Both the position numbers and the translations under genes were made by a program. The notes beneath the pieces are model-generated. The model made no database searches, had not been told where the DNA came from, and saw only the letters and a list, made by a program, of their open reading frames with translations. Source: Struthidea cinerea (Eukaryota > Chordata > Aves > Passeriformes > Corcoracidae). From it: a DNA stretch of 64,000 nt. Positions 39,937-53,225 of this stretch are shown here, in pieces (position 1 is the stretch's first letter; every line of letters begins with the position of its first letter). The stretch lies in contig VZTI01001048.1 of the NCBI GenBank assembly GCA_013397865.1, forward strand, positions 343,005 to 407,004, read 5' to 3'.

Positions 39937-41394
39937 TGAAATGCCAGCAAAGGGGGTGAAGTTTCTCCCCTTCCCCTCTTTTCCTTTTTAAAACAGGGTT
40001 TCTTTGGCAGGCATGACTCCCACTTTAGCAACTGAAGGGCTACATGGAAGAAGTCATACTCGGAAAGAGCCATTTCAAAAAACATCTGCCTGCAAATCAA
40101 AGGCGTTTATGTAGCAGCTCTGTTCCTGGAGGGGGTGCATATTCTGGGCTGCTCATTTTTAAGGTCAAAAATTACATTTTGCAACTTCCACACCAAGAGC
40201 AAAGAGTCAGAAAGAGGGATCTCTTGCCTTGAGCAGGATTACCAGAGCCCTTCTCCCCAGGACGTATGCCAGTGCAAGGCAAAATACTTTCAGGGCAGGA
40301 TGACACATAATGACCATGGTCACTGGCAATGGTATGTACACAAGTCAGAAAAAAATCTTGATTATGAGAGGTTTTGCAGATTTTCAGGTGTTTAAAGAGA
40401 TGACTCATATGAAATTGCTGCTCTAAAGCATACAAGAATTGCATTTCTCAAATCTCTTATATTAAAGTATGATGATCACACTTCTTTCTAGTTGTATTTG
40501 GATTTTTAAGGTTTTTGGGTCCACTGTCAACTTCTATACTGATACATGGGATGAGGTTGGTTTTTTTAAAAAACCCCAAACCCCGGAATTGAGGTTTCTC
40601 AAATTCATGTGCCTCCAGGGGCTTTTAAGGAAAATTCAGGAGGTATCATAAGGCTTGCAAGAAGAACAGGAGTGAGAAGCCTGCAGTGACTTTTGAGCAT
40701 AGCCAACACTGAAATGATGAGAGAAGAGCCACAGAACCTTAACATTAGCATTTATTTTTTTTTTTAAAGAAACAAATCACCAAATTGATTATTAACCACA
40801 ATTATTTACTGCACTAGAAGTCCAGTTATGTTCACTGACTGCTCCAAAATTTTGGCTGTCAAACTGAAATTAATAAACCTTTATGTTTTAAAGATACCAA
40901 CCCTATTTCTTTTTCATTTCAAATAATATTACTTAGATTACATTCAAAGAGGGACTGGGATTGTTTTGTTACTCAAAATCCAGCAGGTAATCAGCTAGGA
41001 GGCTCTCAGGCCAGCACAGTGTCACAGTGCTATGCAACGTGGAAGCTCAAGGAATCAGATTCATTTCCACCAAGACTCAAAGGCAGCAAAGAATATTTCC
41101 TGGGAACATAAGCGGCCAGGACAAACAGTCCTTCCAACTCAGAGAAGCACCAACCTGTTCTTCCAAATGCTACAGGGATCACTGGCCTTTTACCTCTTCT
41201 TTGTTTAAAACAGAGTGGTGTGACAGGCATCCTACTCCCTCCTCCATAGGCTCAGCTTTGCAATCAGCTCTGCTTTTCTGCGGGGCAAATAGGCCACTTG
41301 TGGAGAGTTACAGAGCTCCTCTCCCAGAGGCACTGAGTGGGAAGACATGAGCATGTTCCTTGAGCTTGCTGAAAGGGGACATGTTTTGGAGTAG
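39937..41394 (-). other. GNAO1: GNAO1 intron 2 between the two MIR-like copies
   Basis: This is non-coding sequence. It contains the inverted repeat GGTTTTTTTAAAAAACC at 40559-40575 and an 11-base T run at 40755-40765. Nothing else was recognised. Confidence 0.65.
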
Positions 41395-41605
41395 TGATTA
41401 GGATGTGGAGGAAGGAGGGCATGGAAAACCCTCTGGGTTCGACCTCTGGCTTGGCCAACACGCTGCCAGATGCACAAGCCAGTCCCTCAACCTATTCCCA
41501 CCTCAGTTTCTCCACCTGTAAAATAGAGCAATGATACTGGTCTCACCTGTGAAGTGCTTTGAGATTCACTAAGAAAAATGCTCTTGATGGGTATTATTCT
41601 CATTT
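41395..41605 (+). mobile_element. CORE-SINE/MIR-like SINE, second and more complete copy
   Basis: The match follows the MIR order almost end to end: GTAGTGATTAGG, then GGGTTCGACCTCTGGCTTGG (tRNA B-box region), CCAACACGCTGCCAG, CAAGCCAGTCCCTCAACC, ACCTCAGTTTCTCCACCTGT, AAAATAGAGCAATGATACTG, then GAAGTGCTTTGAGATTCACT and a terminal GGTATTATT. The GTGCTTTGAGAT tail is shared with L2 and CORE-SINE elements of amniotes. It has the same orientation as the copy 2 kb to its left and is antisense to GNAO1. Confidence 0.85.
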
Positions 41606-41688
41606 ATCCATCTAGTATTGCTAGTCCTGTTGGCTTAAATGAGCTCATACATGTGAGTAAAAAGTATGCATAGGCAAAATGCTTAGCA

Positions 41689-41768
41689 TATTAAAAGAAA
41701 TATTTCTATAATATTAAGCATAATATAATATTAAATATTAATTTCTATAATATTTATATAACATTAGG
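41689..41768. repeat. AT-rich low-complexity stretch
   Basis: TATTTCTATAATATTAAGCA and close variants (ATAATATTAAATATTAATTT, CTATAATATTTATATAACAT) follow one another, so the stretch is an imperfect AT-rich tandem array. It abuts the end of the second MIR-like SINE, whose 3' tail may have seeded it. Confidence 0.65.
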
Positions 41769-44482
41769 GCATATTTAGGGCTAAAAGCTGGTTGCAGAAC
41801 AGAAAAACTGATTAGCACAAGCAAATATTAATTAAAATTACAGTCTATATCCACACACAGGTTTTCTTTCCCATTCTGTTCCTCTGCTTTTTGATTAGAA
41901 AATAATCATCACATTACACAGTATTTTCCTCATTAAACTACAAAGATCCCTTGCTTCTTTGGCCAATTAGTGCCCATGTTCAATCATCAGGAATACAAAT
42001 CAAAGCGTGTTCCAGCTCTGACCTAATAAGCCATCTACGCAAAATCTAAGCTCCGCATTTTTCTGTCACTACAGCAATTCTTTTTTCTTTACCCCAAAGC
42101 AATCAGCACTGCACAGAACCCGTCCTTTCTTAGGAAACTACGAACGGAAATTGCATGGGCTGGGGGCTGCCCATGTCACCTCCAGCTTTGCTGGTGGCTT
42201 TGTTTTAGTCAACAAACCCCAAGAATCCTTCCACACTCTGCTTGGGTGCAGGGCTGGCAGGGCGGGTGGCTCCCAGGACACAAGGAGGAAGCTCTGGGAG
42301 ACTGGAAGAAATCTGCATTTTCCTCAGGGCACATCCTTCAAACAGGGCCCTTTGTTCCTGGCGGCTGGTACTCACTTCTCACCACAAACAGATCCCTTCC
42401 CGGCCTCTCCTTTTTTTCCCTCAGAAAAAGGCCATTTTCAGAGTTTGTACTTTTACATCCACCCCCGCCCCAAATCTGTGTAAGTTATTCTCACTTAAAC
42501 CAATTTTGCTTTCCCACTGAGTACCAAAGTGTTGTGAGTTACACTGTGCCGCACTACTCACGCCCACCTGACAGCCATTTTCTGACCAATTTCCTTCTGA
42601 CATGCATCTTAACCATCTTCACTTATGAATTTGGCCTAAATTGGAGAATAATATAGTGAAACTCTGCTAAAAGCAGTACATAATTGATTCCTGCCCAGAA
42701 GGGGGATATCAGCTTTTCTGTTGTTTTTCAGGGAGAGGGAGAGGGAGGCACTAAGAAGGGGGCTGTGTGCCTGGAGATTCAGCTCCTGTTTTCTACTTCC
42801 CCAGCTATCTTATAGAAGGCAATTAGCAGTGTCTGTTCATCAGTGTGATTCTATTTATTGAAACTGGTTAATAAGCCCAGAATTAGTTTTCCTTGTCAAA
42901 AAAATGCTTCAGTGAAGAATGATTTCAGAGTAGTATGTCTACTTGCCTAGGAGTAACTAGGTTTAATATTTGTCCAGTGGTTTTCGAAACCTGGGTGATA
43001 GGTCCCCTGAAGTGTTTCTCAGTCTGCTCTTTCTCCATGCATCACCTGTTGCATGGCCACCCATGTGCTCCTGCATGATACTCCTGCCCCTCTTTTGGTA
43101 ATGGTTCAGTTTCTTGGCCCATTTTAACAAATCTGGTGGAGACCTCAAAGGCATTGAGCTCCTAGATGAGTTATACAGGGCGTGGTAGAGGAGAAAAACC
43201 CTCCCTGTTCCCTCTCTTGGGGACAGGCACCCCTGAGGAACCAAACTGGTGCTCACTTTTGAGACAGACCTCACTGAAGCTGGAACTCACCATTTCCAGG
43301 ACTCAAGGCATGATTTGATTGATTGGGAGGTTTAGAAGGAGCAGGGAGAATCAGTGAGAGCACACCTCTCTGCAGCAGGCACCATCTCTCTGTGCTGGAT
43401 GTAGAGTTCCTAGCGTGATGGCATCTTGCTCAGGTTACAGCTTGCTTGAGCTCTGGCAAATCATTGTAATAGAGCTGTCCTGATCCCTTACTGCCTTCCA
43501 CTGGGTGGCTCTCCATGGAGGAGAGCCTTCCTCCGTCACTGTGAAGTTCTCTAATCTAATTACTGCTAATCAGAAGTGTGAAGAAAAGCATTTTCTCTGG
43601 GTCTCAGGTGCACAGCAGGCGGGGCAGCCAACTTGTGGAGTATGGACATATGTTTGTTTAAGTGGGCGGGGAAAGCAATGCACACTGCAAATCCCGCAGC
43701 ATGTCAAAGCAGCTGAAACCCCCATTAAATGATGGAATTTGATCTGGAAGCTGTGTAATCCCTTTGTATTTTCTAGAAAAGGCTATGGGAAATTTAGTGA
43801 TGGCAAAGGGGTGGAATTGGCCTATTTCTGCTGTGATTCACCTCGCTATAGAGTATGTGGCACCTGCAGCTACAGACTGACCCAATATGTTTATTTACTG
43901 AAACCATCAAACCATCTCTTGCCATGTGCTCCATTCTTCCAGCCCAAATTAGCAGTGGCTCCACTGCTCCAAGTGGAACAAATGTCACTGTTGTGTTTCA
44001 CTTGGTCTCCTGCTGCTGCTTTATTTTATTTTGGGTCCTGCTGCCTGTCAGGGAAGAAGCACGATCCTGATTTTGTGAGGTTCAAATGAGCAATTTCATT
44101 ATGAAGCTGAACAGGCCATTGCCAAAGGGTTAATGACCGTTTTTATCAGTATCCTGGAAAATTGAATCTTTCTCCCAATGACAGCTCCGAAGGGCTTTTT
44201 CTGGCCTGCGTAAGCCAGCACGTATCAATTGCTGCCCTTCAGTTGGCTTGGCAGTGCGGGCACTGAGGGTGTGATGTCCCCTGCGTGACCAGTGCTGGCA
44301 CACCACAGCACCCTCTAAGCAAATCCACCATTCCCAGGCACTGCAGAGGCAAATCGTTCCACTGCTTGAAATCTTGGCCTCTAAAAAGCAAACCCATCAA
44401 AAGCATGTACTGCTTTGCATTAATGGGATGCATTCCAGGCATATTTGCTGTGCTGATCAATGCTTTAAAAAATACATCCTTG

Positions 44483-44508
44483 GCTAGGTGTGCAGAAACA
44501 CACCTAGC
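44483..44508. repeat. Perfect 10-bp hairpin with 6-base loop
   Basis: GCTAGGTGTG (44483-44492) and CACACCTAGC (44499-44508) are exact reverse complements around the loop CAGAAA. The stem is GC-containing and stable, unlike a simple AT palindrome. Function unknown. Confidence 0.65.
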
Positions 44509-47500
44509 GAAATGAGCGCGCTACAAAACAAGTCTATCTAATGCAGAGGAAATTTTGTTAGCCCAACACAATCTCAGAATAGTTAAACAGAGCAAAACAA
44601 CTTGCATTTGTGCTCAAATCCTGATGATGTTTATTTACTAGGACAAATATAGCTGAGGGTAGCAACTTATCAACGCTTGCTTTATTTCAAGAGCAAATTG
44701 CTACCATGGAACCAGACACTTGATGTTTCCCTGCTATCGCCCAACAAAGAAAGCTCGCTTTACTGACTCGGCTAATGACCAGCAAAGTCGCCTCACGTGG
44801 ATTAGAAAAGTAAAAAGGACAAAAGCTTCAGGATGAAAAATAACTATTTCCCTTGCTTGCTTTTGTGATCAAACAGTGGGGAATTCACAGCAGAAAACTC
44901 TGCTTTGAAATAGAAAAATAATAGTAACAGTGAAAATAAATGACAAGGTCTTGGTTCTATTGAGCTTTAGTGAGCCTGAAAACCCACAAGTTTTGCTGCT
45001 GGAGAGTGTATGAAGATTCATTCAAAAGTCAATAATCAGCAGAAAGGGATTAGTGCCTTCCAATAACTGCTCTAACGACAAAGACAGTAAAAGGCTCAAG
45101 CCACATCCATTATCTTATCCCTTTATACAGGCTCATGGCCCTGAGCTTCACATGTACTGTGTTTACTATTACGGCAACAAAGCAAATATGATCAGAGCAA
45201 CACCAACAAATAATCAAACAGCACCATTGGATAAAATCTGCCTTGGTACTTCATGAATTTGCCGAGCTGCTGCACCCCAGCCTGGCTTTCCTGGACTGTG
45301 GAATATGTTCTTGCATAGCCTGATTGCATCTGCAGATGTGCAGCAGACTCCTGCTCCGTGCACTTCTGCCCTTTGGGACAGACTCCCCTTCCTGTTCCTG
45401 GACTGACCAAAGTCCAGAACCCCCACATCTCAGCTAGGTGGGAGCAGACTAGGACACTATCAGTTTGTTCTGTGCAGGCATTGAAAAACCAGGAGTGATA
45501 AGAGCTGTTTCTCCATCTTTTGCAGCACCCACATAAAGATTTACTTAAAAGATTCATAACAGAAATGGAAAGTTCAATATCAGATGAAATTGGTTTGGCT
45601 ATCTCTGACACAAAATGTTTATCTACTAGGTTCCCAGAGACATCAAGCTCTGAATCAGTTATCTTAGCACAAATCTACAGTTGTAAGTTCTCTCATTTTG
45701 GCTTTGAAGTCACACTTCCATCTTGGGCAGCAAATGGCATTTTACTGCTATTCCTTATAGCCACTGCTCCTTCAGCTTTACTGTTGACATGTTTCTCGGA
45801 TAAAAAAGATAACTAAAAGTGATCTGCATGCTTATGTATTCTCCTCTTCATGCCAAAATTTATTCCCAGCTGAAGACCTCAGAACACTTGGTGAACTGGT
45901 TGGTAGCACCTGGCCCTCTGAATCTACCTTAGCAGCCACGCTAACAAGATAGCAACCTGAATTTAGTCTTGAGCATGAACAAGGCACGTGCCAGACCCTA
46001 TGCTGAAGTGTGGTGCAGGCTTGCAGGACACATTTGGTCCTGAGGGCTGATCTGCAGACTGGCTGCACCTGGAGCCTTGCAGCAAGGATATGAGGCAGCA
46101 GGGGGAAGGGCAGGTGGTTGCGTGTAGAGGGTCACCGGATGGCTCTTGGAACCAGATGTCTGTTTATCTGGCAGAAAGAAAGTTGTTCTTCCCTTATGGG
46201 CTTGTGTCTGGGAGAAACTGCCCTATAAGCCACTGGTCCAGAGCAGTCTGAGACTTATGTCTCTTTAGTCACTTCTGGGTTTATCTTTCCAAGACTTTTC
46301 TGGGAAGATCAAGCCCCTGAAAAACACTCCCAGTAGGCCAGGTTGAGATGACTGCATGATGAATGTGTCACACAAAGTTAGGTTAATGCTTCTGTGACAC
46401 CTGTGAGAAAACTTCCTGGTTTCCACACCTACACTGGTGCTGGTTCAGTGCTTAATACCAAAACCGAATGCCTGTTTTTGTGACTTTTAAGTGAATTCAG
46501 TGTTGACTGGTCACTGCTCCAAATGGTTCCAGTAGTTTGTCCTTTGTTCATATGATGTCTCTCAGAGGGGGGAACACACCATATGTGTGCAGTGTAGGCT
46601 CTAGGAAGACATGAGGACACTACACCAGCTGGCTTCCACTTGAATGCAAACACGTCACGGGGGGTGTTACAAGGAGTTGTGTGATGCAGAGGTCACAGTG
46701 CTTTGGTGTCAACCAGCAAGCAGCAGCCCTTTCTGTGTGGGTGTACTGCACTCTTGAAAACCAGCAAGCAGTGCCTACCAATGCAGTAGGGTCATTCATG
46801 GTCTGCAAATGGACTGGAGGAACCTCTTGAACTAAGGCAACCCACGGCAGGACAGATGGTGTCTCTAGATGAGAAGTTACGTATCTCAGGGAAGGGGCCT
46901 TGTGGAGATCTATAAGCTTGAAAAAATATAAGTCCCTCTGTCCCTATCCCTGTGTTTTTGTGTTAGAAAAGGCAGAGGGGTTGGGAAAGACAGGGAGAGT
47001 CTAGATCCACCTTAAACACCAATAAAGAGATGCAGACTAAAAGAAAAGATAAGCCCAACAAAGGCACTTGCTGAAAAGCCAACTATATCAACAAACCCCA
47101 GCTCCTGCAGCTTGGTGACTACGCTGCCCAGTGAGCCCAGTGACTCCTGTTCATAAAGGGCTGATTCTCCTCCCTTTCAGAAAACAATGTGTTCCACACA
47201 CTGAAATAAATAACAGCCCCTCACCAAGGCCCCGGCAGTGTCAGGGGGTGTCAGGCTCTGCTCAGCGGATAACAAAGGCGTCAGCATGGAGCCAATCTCC
47301 TCCTGCCATCTCAGGCTGTCCTTGCTATGCTGAATGAAATTTTTCTCCTCATGGAAATGAAGAAAACCTCCAGTGCAGATAATCCTCTGTTATAATGGCT
47401 GTACATTTGCGAGAGGGGCCAAGCAGTGTAAAGAACAAGCCAAATCTCTTTTACTTAAAGCCTGGCCTGAATGTGATAATGTAATGACTTTGGTCAGGAT

Positions 47501-47646
47501 GTTTCAAATGCCATTCATTGAGATTGACTTAGCATATAGATGATATCAGCCAAAATAATTAAGAACGAGGAATTGAACAGACAGGATCAGCTGACTCCTC
47601 TTTCCAAACAAACCTGGTATCCTTTTGCAAGTAGTGGAGAGGACTA

Positions 47647-47693
47647 CTTAGTCCAACCCAGCCAACCTTAGTTGGCTTAGTCCAACCCAGCCA
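47647..47693. repeat. 18-bp direct repeat, period 29
   Basis: CTTAGTCCAACCCAGCCA occurs at 47647-47664 and again exactly at 47676-47693. The spacer forms a small CCAAC-CTTA-GTTGG hairpin. The motif with its preceding GGAGAGGACTA also resembles the TAGTCCAACCC part of CR1 3' ends, so a tiny CR1 remnant may have been duplicated. Confidence 0.8.
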
Positions 47694-50600
47694 GCACCCT
47701 TTCACTTCCACTGCCCTTTGCTTTCTGTAGAAGGATCAGTAACTTTCATCTCAAACACAGGCTGAAGTCCCAGGGACCCTCTTGGCAAAGGCAGGGTTCC
47801 TGGTTATATTGTGCCTAAACTCCATCTGGCCGCTGCTGATCACACTTTGCACTCAGAACCCGATCAGAATCCCACTGAAGTCCTTGGGAAGATTCATGTT
47901 CATTTCACTGGATTCCAGATCCATGAATTTCTTTTAGCAATGTAGGTTTCCAAAAGTGTGGTAGCCTTGGCTGTTGTTTAGCTTTCTAGTATCTGTCATA
48001 GCTAACTATTACTTCTGTTTTACAGAAATAAAACGCAGCTCAAACTCTGATACTACATGCAAGCTTAAAATGGCTTTCAATTACTATTAGCAGGCTTTTA
48101 AACGGGATTGTGGTGACAACCCGAAAGAAGCAAAATACTTAGGGGAGAAATTAAGCTATTGGAATGACTGGTTATATTGAACATGCTCCTCACACAGCTG
48201 GCAAAGAGCAAAATAAAGCTGAAATAAATTGATGATGATCACATTCTGGAGGAATGACAGTTTATCCTAAAAGAGAAAAGAACATTCAGCTTCTCTGCTA
48301 CAACAGTTTATGACACTGAGCATTTGGACACCTCTCCCACAAACCAGAAAACCAGTAGCAACCACAACAGATCACTTTCTGTATCCCACATCAGCATAAC
48401 TGAGGGCAGAAGGTAAAATGAGTGCAAAATGCCACAATTCTGAATTTAATACGTCCAATTAGCATCATTCTGATGGCTACAAAGGGTGGAAGGCAACAGA
48501 GGATTACATTCATTGTCCATTTCAAGCCTTCCAGTTGGCAAATAAACGGAGTCCTTTACAAAAAAAAAAAATCTCGTACATTGGACAAGCTTTGGAATGG
48601 TTACAAGGCCAAGATCTATTGTTCTGGTTGAATTTGTTACAAGCCCTGGGCATATCAGAGAGGAATATCTGTATTTGGATGTTTTCATCTTCCTGGTCAT
48701 CTAATTCAGCTCTTTCCAGGGAGGTAATTTATTTTCTTCACTGTTGCCTTCATTCACTAGGTTTAGAGATGAAATCAAGATGCATCAGCAGACTTGAGCA
48801 GGGCATCAATGCTAGTTTGAATTTTCCTTCTCTTCTGTTTAACTGAACTTTCATTTTTATCTCCTCAGTTGTTTCCCCTCCAGGGCCTTTCCCCCCCTTC
48901 TCCCCCCTTTTCTCCACTCATCCATATAGATCACACAAGCATTTCTGGCAAGCACCAGCTGCAGATACAACGAGTTCTTGGGCATCTTCTACTTTAGAAA
49001 AGCACCAAGAGCCCAAGTAACACTCGTGCTTGTTCTGTGAAGCATGAAGTCTGCTTTTCAGAAAGACCAGTCTCTTTATTAACTCCACTGCCCTCTCAAA
49101 GACACATGTAAGACATGGAGGGCTGCAGAGCTATGCAGTTGTCGCTGCAGAGGACAAAAAGCTGTGTCTGGGTTTACAGTCTCTGTTTTGCTGGGTCAGC
49201 ATAGCCAAACAGGACTTTGCAGTAGCATTAAAAAGAGTTATTTCGAGATTTCTTCTCCACATTCCCCAAAAATTGCCCTGAGCTCTTGGCAGGCCAGCAC
49301 TCCAAACACCGTCTAGCCACAACCTCTCCACTTCCGATTTGTTTGCCATCAGCATAATCTTTCTTTCAGCTTTGAGTCTGCTTTATTAGACACAAATTCA
49401 CTAAGAGGGAACTGAGATGTAACCTGTGAAATCTCCCACCTTGAACTGGTATTGCTTCCTCCAACCACTGCCTTTCATTGTGGGGACTGAACAATTCCCG
49501 TCTGTGGTTGAGGATGATCTCTCTTGCACTGGAAATCTTCAGTACAGGAAAACACACCAACTCCTCCATCCAAACTTTGGTACAAAGGCTAGAAAAGATA
49601 CAGTTCCTCCCAGAGATTCACCAGTCATACTTACTACTCCAGCTGATAGTGATAAGAGCTCTTCTGTGCTGAGAAGTGATCAGGAGAGGCAAGAGAAATT
49701 TTCACACAAAATTATCAGGCCATTGGAGAAAGTTCTTTAATGCGAAATCTATCTGCAGTTGAGTGATGTACAATTCATATAACAATTCAAATACTCGTGT
49801 CTTTAAGTCATTTACAAGTAAACCATGCAGAACACTGAGGAATATGTAATCAAAAATAATTCTGCGTTAGGACAGAGATGGACAAAATGACCTTTCCATG
49901 ATCTACTCCATCACTCACTAATATAATTTCTGCTTGTAATTCATTATTCTGAAGCTGTTTACCATTTTGTCTCTGACAAGGGCAACTTCCATCAATAAGT
50001 TCTTGAATGTGGAATTCCTGGCTTGTTATCAGAGGAAACTGAGATTCTCATTTGAATATTCACCTTTCTCGCTCTTGTACACGGTACTTGATCCATCACT
50101 GAAAAGTTGGCATTGTCTTTGGCACTGATGCTCTGTCAATCTGACATAACCCAAGAGATATTCAGGGTATGTTTTGCTACTAAGTGAAAGACTACAGCAC
50201 TTCAGTCATTAATAATTAAGTGTGAGTTTGCAACTGGATATAAGATCTGCTTCTGTACCTATGTACGTTGGCATTTATTTTTACTCATCACACTGCTATT
50301 GGATATAGACTGCAGGAACTTTGGGCAAATGGTTGGCAATGTATCTCCACTTACAGTAAGGACCGCTACTCACGATAATATGTATTAAGGAGGTCTTCTA
50401 GGAGAGAATAAATCAGAGATTAGAGAAAGCTTGCCTGTAACTGAAGTTGAATTGAAACAGTTTCTCTCCTTTCCCCCCATGTTTTGATGTTGGCTACTGA
50501 AGGATGTATTTTAAAAAGGAAAAGCACATGGTATCATTACATCTTTTAGCTTGTAGAGTTTTGAGTCCTGCTTCTGCAGCCTCATTTAGGAAGTTAGTCT

Positions 50601-52732
50601 TTGAGTCTTACTGTGAAAAGAAAGCTTGCTAGGATCTCTCTTGTTGGCAATCTCTTATGGTCAGATCTTACACTGCGAATGGGGGGTTGCCATTTCTGCT
50701 GCCAGCTTTTGCCCTTCTTAACAGCTCTGACAGCTCTGATCCACTTACTCTTGGCATTTGTTTTGAGCAAGGTTCACATAAAGGTGTCACTGTCCGGTCT
50801 GTGCATTGTTTTATTAAGCTGCTGTCAGTCTTCTGGATGACTGCTTAGCAAACAACCTCATTTTGTTATCCAAAGCCTGAACTTGGTCATGATTCCTTTT
50901 CTGACTCCTGCTTCAAAACATCAAGCTCTGTCTCTTTCTGCCTCTTTTTCACTATCTACACTAAGTTCTTGTCTTGCCTGGTAGTGCCAAACCTCTGCCA
51001 GGCTGGCCATTTCTCTCCTGCATGTTTGTAAGTGATGTTACAAGTGAAAACCAAGAAGTATTTAGGGCCTTATTTTCTATTTCCTTGGGGGATAATGCAG
51101 GAACACAGTTGAAGCCAGAAGGTTACTACTGCAAAAGGCAATGGGAGTGGTGAATTGTTCAAATTCAGAAGCAAGTGGGGCTTCAAAGAACACTAAACTG
51201 CCTGGTGTGCCTTCTTGGTTTTTCCCAAGTTCCTTAACATATAGCATCTTCTTTTTGGGAAAAGGTGTATAAGTGGGAAGCCTTCTTTTAAGGAAAAGCG
51301 GAAACACAAAACTTACAGAGGAAAGGGATAGGGCAGGTTCCTTCTGGAGCTTTTGAGAAGCTATGACTGTGACAAATATCTTTCACAAGAAAGACTTTCT
51401 AGCCTGGTTTATTTACAGTAAGAGCACAAAAGGTGTCCTAATGAAGCTGTGAACTGGTGAGCCCTTGTGAGGCCAGGGGAGCACTGGGATAACTCATTGT
51501 CGGAATGGGAGATGGGTGAAGATGTGATTCTGTATCTCCCTTTTAAAGGCAGCAGTGCCCTGCGCAAACCACCTTGAGCACCATGGTTAGGGTAACCACA
51601 TCAATGCCAGGCTTTTAATGCAGGCTTCAGAATTTGCTCCCAATAACACAGACTTTGAAAATGTTGTTCAGCACTCCTGTAATCAGGATTCTGTAGCATT
51701 TTGGCACTCCAAGAGGGAAAGTTACCTTATAAATGACAAAGACTGTGTCTAAGGCTGAGGGAAAATGGAAGAGAGAAGTCTCCAAAGCCCAGGACAACTA
51801 AAGCTTGTTACAAAACCAGAGCGATCATTCTAGTGTGGAGCAAATCTGAGCTTTGCATTAAAAATGTAAATGTGACTGAAATAGCATAACCAGATTAAAT
51901 GGATTTGACCTCTACAAGCATGAAAGATGGTCTAAATACAGTGAAATAGCAACAAATGGCTGCATTTTCCTTTTCACTGTGTTATGCATCACAGGAAATT
52001 TATTTAAAACAACACAGAAATTTCAAGCCAGTGAGAGATTTGCATTTCTTTTACAAGAACTCATGGAGAAAATAAGGCCGGTTTGGGAAAAAACACCCAT
52101 TGTTTAAATGCCTAAAGGTACAGAAGGACTTAGAAACTACACTTTTCAATCTTTGAATGTGTCTGATCTACCCTCAAAAATTAAGCCCTAGCACACAGAG
52201 CTAGCCAGGAGTGACTGAATCTTTCAGTACAATCTCACATCTCAACTTTCAGTACATTGCTGCCTTAAGGGAACATTTGATGGACATTTCTTTCCGAGTT
52301 TTTGGGATTTTTTTTTTTTTGAGTTATATTAACTCATATCAGTGCCACAGTCTTGTTCACTGCACTGCCATACATCACCATATAAGTGCCACCATACCAA
52401 CATACCACCATAGCTGAGTAGGGACAGACATCACCAACAAAACAAAATGTTAGTCAAACCCCAGCCCAGGATTTCAGAAGGCTGCCTGTAAAATGTCGTA
52501 TGGAATATTTCCAAGAAGACAACACTCAGAAGCAAAGAAACAAACCAAAGTGGTATGAAGGGGAACTAGAAATGATAACCAAACAGTCCCAGCTAAGCCT
52601 GGCTTTTTATGCACTCGCAGGGAAAATTCTGGTAGTGCTGTCCCTCTGGCTTCCAATTAGAAAGGTAGATCTTTAGTCAACACTGACATTAGGAACATTG
52701 AATAAGGAGACTAATTTGGATTTTCTTATCAC

Positions 52733-53225
52733 AGAATCATTGAATAACTTGGGGTAGAGGTCCCTGTCCAGAGCAGAGCTACCATCTCATGTAGGCCAGG
52801 TTGCACAGGTCCTTGTCCTGTTGAGTTTTGAAAATCTTCAGGGATGATGACTCTCCCTTTTCCTGGGTCCAGTTCCACTTTTGCATTAACCTTCCCATGA
52901 AACATTTTTTCCTTATATATATTCCATTAATTTCCATGAAATGCTTGTATGTTGCCTCTCATCCTTTCACTGTGTATCTCTAAGAAGAGTCTGGCTTCAC
53001 CTTATTTCTGGCCCTCTTTGCATGGTGGAAAGGAGCAGCAAGGTCTTCCTCAGCTTTCTTTTCTTCAGCTCCTCAGCCCCCCTTTACTGACCCTGTGCAC
53101 CAGCCCCAAACACCTTGGAGGGCCCAGTTTATCAGTGATTCACCCCTTGACTTGGGAGATCCAAAACTGAACACGACATTTCAGATGCTGCTTTGTGAGC
53201 ACCAAGTGTGGGGGGGGAACAGCAG
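52733..53225 (-). mobile_element. CR1 LINE 3' fragment, older copy (minus orientation)
   Basis: It begins with ATCACAGAATCATTGAATAA and GAGGTCCCTGTCCAGAGCAG, then GGTTGCACAGGTCCTTGTCC and a CTTCAGGGATGATGACTCTC segment. It continues into TCTTCAGCTCCTCAGCCCCC, TTGGAGGGCCCAGTTTATC, GATCCAAAACTGAACACGAC and CAGATGCTGCTTTGTGAGCA. The latter parts correspond to the end of the CR1 reverse-transcriptase frame read antisense. It is longer but more diverged than the copy at 23.6 kb. The right edge is approximate. Confidence 0.85.

Larger units (their letters stand above)
41769..52732 (-). other. GNAO1: GNAO1 intron 2, 5' middle portion
   Basis: This non-coding intron sequence holds no recognised exon. 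Minor low-complexity tracts are a GGGAGA repeat at 42731-42748, a 12-base A run at 48560-48571, a C/T-rich run near 48885-48912 and a 13-base T run at 52308-52320, plus an imperfect CCATA/CCAC repeat near 52368-52413. A 98-codon frame at 45520-45816 has no recognisable relatives. The stretch 44640-44880 looks compositionally like conserved non-coding DNA, but this cannot be tested here. Confidence 0.6.

Noticed and set aside
45520..45816. 98-codon frame ending in a hydrophobic segment that looks like a membrane helix
   Set aside because: No signal peptide or relatives recognised, no upstream gene structure; hydrophobic runs of this kind arise by chance in T-rich frames.
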